In this document: one piece after another, positions 6,026 to 8,546 of the stretch
Numbering within the stretch: the stretch's first letter is position 1
How the letters are laid out: each line of letters starts with the position of its first letter
Assembly (NCBI GenBank): GCA_038116745.1
Contig: JAYODW010000081.1
Location: 1-8,546 of the forward strand
Direction: 5' to 3'
Length of the DNA: 8,546 bases
Source of the DNA: JAYODW01 sp038116745
GTDB taxonomy: Bacteria; Pseudomonadota; Gammaproteobacteria; Ga0077536
Translations under genes and position numbers: made by a program
Notes under the pieces: generated by a model
What the model saw: the letters and a program-made list of their open reading frames with translations, nothing else
Told to the model about the DNA's origin: nothing
Databases searched by the model: none

Positions 6026-8365
6026 TCAGCGCGCGGGCAGCCCCAGCACCATCTTGGCGAGAATATTGCGCTGGATCTCGTTGCTGCCGCCGTAAATGGT
6101 CGTCGGCCGCGCGTTGTAGTACGGGAACAGAACGTCCAGTGAGCCGGCTGCGCCGTCAACGCCGTCCAGCGACGCACCCTGCTCTGCGCCCAGGTCGAGC
6201 AGAAACTCCGTCAGACGCTGAAACGCTTCACTGGCGAAAATCTTGAGCAGTGAAACATCGGCGCCCGGGATCTCACCGCGACGGATCTGGTCGGCGAAGA
6301 CCTTGTACAGCGATTCAAGCGCACCGACTTCGAGGAACAGTCGCGTGTAGCGTTCGACCGTGACCGGGTCGTCCGCCAGCCCGAGAGTAGTGGCCAGCTC
6401 TGCTGCCCGCGCAAGCGCGCTGCGACACTGCTTCGGGCTGCCGATAAAGAAGCGCTCGAAACTGAGGAGATTCTTGGCAATGGTCCAGCCCCCGTTGAGC
6501 TCGCCGACGAGGTTGCTGCAGGGCACCCGCACATTATCGAAGAACACTTCGCAGAACTCCTCGTCTCCGGCCATGTTGCGGATCGGCCGCACGGTGATGC
6601 CGGGAGAGGAGAAGTCGATCAGGATGAAGCTGATCCCGGCCTGCGGCTTGGCCTCGGGATCGGTGCGCACCAGACAGAACATCCAGTTTGCGTCCTGCGC
6701 CAGGGTGGTCCAGATCTTCTGCCCGTTGATCACGAACTCATCGCCGTCGCGCACCGCGCTGGTTCGCAACGAGGCCAGGTCAGACCCTGCGTTCGGCTCG
6801 GAATAACCCTGGCACCAGATGTGCTCGCCGGACAGCGCCCGCGGCAGGTAGAAATCCTGCTGTGCGGTGGAGCCGTGTTTCATCAGGAGCGGGCCGACCA
6901 TGATGATCCCCTGGTCGGGCGTCCGCGCGATGCCGAGCCGCTCACGCTCTTCAATGAAGATCAACAGCTTGTCCGGCGCCAGCCCCATGCCACCATGGGC
7001 AACCGGCCAGCCAGGCGCGGCAAATCCGCGCGCGTAGAGCTGGGCGTACCAGTCCTTGCACTGCGCCCAGCGCACGCGATGCCGTAGATTGCGCAGCCCC
7101 GCCGGGTAATGAGTCAGGTGCCAGTCGTGCACGATGCGGCGGAAAGTTTCGTTGTCGAGCGCATTCCAGTCGCCGTCCGGCGGCGTGAAATCGAGCAGCG
7201 CCGGATCCGGTTCCCGTGCGCTCTCCCGGTTCTGCCAAATCACCGGATTGAGCCGGGTAAACCGTTTCAAGTGCGCATCCGGGCGGCCATAACGCGCGGC
7301 CACGACCAGGGCCCGGTTGACGAACTGACCAACGTCACAGTCGTCGGTGTAGCCCATCGCCCCGTGCAGCTGGATGGCTTCACGGGCCAGCTCAAGCAGC
7401 GCCGCGCCGCTGCGTTCGCAGGCGCGACTTGCCAGAGCGGTGAGCAGATCCGGATCGCCGTTGAGATCAGCTGCAGCACAGCACTCATCTACCACCGCCG
7501 TAGCCAGACGCAGATCCAGGTACACGTCGACCAGGCGGTGCTGCAGGGACTGGAAGCTGCCGATCGCCTGATTGAACTGACGCCGTGTGCCAAGGTAATC
7601 ACGGGTGAGATCGAGCAGGGCCTCGGCCAGCCCGAGCTGATAGGCACTGGCCGCGAGCTCCGCGAGGGTGCGGGCTGCTGCCATAGCACGCTCTGCCTGG
7701 ATACCGCTGAGCAGCACCTGCGCCGCGCAGCCGGAAAGCGTCAGACGCGCATCAACCGTGCCGTCGGCCTGGGGACGTGCACTCACTTCGGCGCCGGCGG
7801 TGCCTTGATCAACCCGACACCAGACCGCGTCGCCGTCACGACTGGCAGGGACCAGCCAGACTTCAGCCTCGAGTCCCAGAGGCAGCACGGGAAGCTGTCC
7901 CTCGAGATGAACCACCTCTCCCTGCGATCGCGCCCTCACGCCTGCAAACGGATCGACGTCGATGGGGCCCAGGGCCGTAACCACCACCCGCGACCCGTCA
8001 AGGAGCCCGGAGAGATCAGCCTGCCCGGCGTCGCTGGCCACCAGCAGGCAGGCAGAGGTGGCGCATTCCACCAGAGGCTCCGGTGCGGCCACCCCACCCA
8101 GCGCGCGCGCCAGCACCGCAACACCGGGAACACCCAATCCCAGACCACCATGCGATTCCGGCACGGACACGCCGGACCATCCGAGCTCGGCCATGGTCTG
8201 CCACTGGCCGCGGTCGAAGGATGCCGTGCTGTCGCGCAAGGCTCTCAGCCGGCCACGTTCAAGACTACGCGCGCAGAAGTCAGCCGCGCTTTCAGCCAGC
8301 AGATTCAGTTCTTCGCTGGTGTCTGCCGCCGCAGGGCCACGCTCCAGTTTTACTACCGCGCTCAT
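6026..8365 (-). CDS. Fused tandem acyl-CoA dehydrogenase (FadE34/ChsE3-like)
   Basis: 779 residues, twice the length of an ordinary acyl-CoA dehydrogenase, made of two such domains joined near 375-400. The N-terminal domain (about 18-375) keeps the FAD-site R-R-Q-F (261-264) and Q-L-H-G-A-M-G-Y (332-339) but has no Glu at either usual catalytic place. The C-terminal domain (about 400-779) has Y-S-E-P-N-A-G-S-D (521-529), K550-I-W-T-T and the final Y-G-G-S-N-E-I-Q (758-765). At the MCAD catalytic position this last motif has Gly (G759) instead of Glu, while S-F-E637-R places a Glu at the isovaleryl-CoA-dehydrogenase-type position. Known: alpha2beta2 dehydrogenases of steroid side-chain oxidation have one catalytic and one degenerate subunit, and FadE34/ChsE3 is a fusion of the two. 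It probably introduces a 2,3 double bond into a bulky or branched acyl-CoA, passing electrons to ETF. GAGGAG lies 8 nt before the ATG. It is the first gene of the set visible here. Confidence 0.9.
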   Translation of the reverse strand: MSAVVKLERGPAAADTSEELNLLAESAADFCARSLERGRLRALRDSTASFDRGQWQTMAELGWSGVSVPESHGGLGLGVPGVAVLARALGGVAAPEPLVECATSACLLVASDAGQADLSGLLDGSRVVVTALGPIDVDPFAGVRARSQGEVVHLEGQLPVLPLGLEAEVWLVPASRDGDAVWCRVDQGTAGAEVSARPQADGTVDARLTLSGCAAQVLLSGIQAERAMAAARTLAELAASAYQLGLAEALLDLTRDYLGTRRQFNQAIGSFQSLQHRLVDVYLDLRLATAVVDECCAAADLNGDPDLLTALASRACERSGAALLELAREAIQLHGAMGYTDDCDVGQFVNRALVVAARYGRPDAHLKRFTRLNPVIWQNRESAREPDPALLDFTPPDGDWNALDNETFRRIVHDWHLTHYPAGLRNLRHRVRWAQCKDWYAQLYARGFAAPGWPVAHGGMGLAPDKLLIFIEERERLGIARTPDQGIIMVGPLLMKHGSTAQQDFYLPRALSGEHIWCQGYSEPNAGSDLASLRTSAVRDGDEFVINGQKIWTTLAQDANWMFCLVRTDPEAKPQAGISFILIDFSSPGITVRPIRNMAGDEEFCEVFFDNVRVPCSNLVGELNGGWTIAKNLLSFERFFIGSPKQCRSALARAAELATTLGLADDPVTVERYTRLFLEVGALESLYKVFADQIRRGEIPGADVSLLKIFASEAFQRLTEFLLDLGAEQGASLDGVDGAAGSLDVLFPYYNARPTTIYGGSNEIQRNILAKMVLGLPAR

Positions 8366-8546
8366 ATCCTCTTCTCCTCAGTGTCCGCTGCGACTCCTGA
8401 TACGCGGCTCCTCAGCGGCAGGTTCCCGCCTGGGTTTGTCTGCGGCAGCAGATGAGCCCGGGCGGAAGATTGTTGTTACTCAGAACGAGTGCGGCCGGCG
8501 CGCAGCCGGCCTTCCTGTCGGACACTCAGCCAGCCGATGCAGCGGC
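8366..8546. other. Upstream region of the fused dehydrogenase gene
   Basis: 181 nt with no convincing gene. Next to the dehydrogenase start lies its ribosome site. An 8-nt direct repeat, CTCCTCAG, occurs at 8374-8381 and 8408-8415, and CCGCTG (8385-8390) can pair with CAGCGG (8413-8418). I could not identify a credible -35/-10 pair, so the operon promoter is either here in a non-consensus form or farther to the right. Confidence 0.4.
8493..8511. terminator. GC-rich hairpin, possible terminator
   Basis: GGCCGGC (8493-8499) pairs perfectly with GCCGGCC (8505-8511) around the 5-nt loop GCGCA. On the + strand it is followed only by TTCCT and on the - strand by no T-run, so it is a weak intrinsic terminator at best. 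It may separate the dehydrogenase operon from whatever gene lies to the right. Confidence 0.35.

Noticed and set aside
5980..6177. N-terminal extension of the ThDP enzyme from GTG 6177
   Set aside because: It overlaps the end of the dehydrogenase gene and encodes Arg/Trp-rich sequence unlike the family; ATG 5979 has a ribosome site.
7109..8455. 448-codon + strand frame opposite the dehydrogenase gene
   Set aside because: Antisense shadow in GC-rich DNA: no recognisable domain, and the - strand frame is a clear full-length dehydrogenase.

Overview
The window comes from a GC-rich bacterium, most likely a proteobacterium and perhaps a gammaproteobacterium; this rests on base composition, strong GGAGG-type ribosome sites and gene content, and no taxonomic marker is present. 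It holds seven genes: one on the + strand at the left, and six co-oriented genes on the - strand filling the rest. The two groups converge near 1177-1208.

Left (52-1176, +): a 374-residue AhpD/carboxymuconolactone-decarboxylase-like protein that ordinary gene calling would split in two. The frame is interrupted by a single TGA at 820-822, placed at the second cysteine of the family's CxxC...H redox motif (C-F-Y-TGA-T-T-A-H). The same frame continues to 1176 with typical family sequence. A stem-loop with a G at loop position 2 begins 20 nt after the TGA and fits a bacterial SECIS element. I read this as a selenoprotein with Sec at residue 257, and it is the main discovery in the window.

Right (8365 down to 1209, -): in transcription order, a double-length fused acyl-CoA dehydrogenase (FadE34/ChsE3-like), a ThDP enzyme of the benzoylformate decarboxylase type, a small cupin, an AmiS/UreI-type amide/urea channel, a thiolase-fold protein and a DUF35 OB-fold protein. 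The intergenic gaps are 46, 84, 52, 182 and 19 nt, so the set looks like one operon, with the 182-nt gap before the thiolase as a possible internal boundary.

The thiolase lacks the GHP histidine of true thiolases and has GYTH instead. With its adjacent DUF35 partner it resembles the Ltp2-ChsH2(DUF35) retro-aldolase of steroid side-chain degradation rather than a thiolase. A reasonable inference is a catabolic operon: the fused dehydrogenase desaturates an acyl-CoA, a hydratase not in this window hydrates it, and the aldolase pair cleaves it. The ThDP decarboxylase and cupin would act on a 2-oxo acid or a diketone/phenolic intermediate, and the channel would admit a small amide-like or neutral substrate. 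The actual substrate cannot be read from the sequence. No RNA genes, insertion sequences, CRISPR arrays or other mobile elements were seen.
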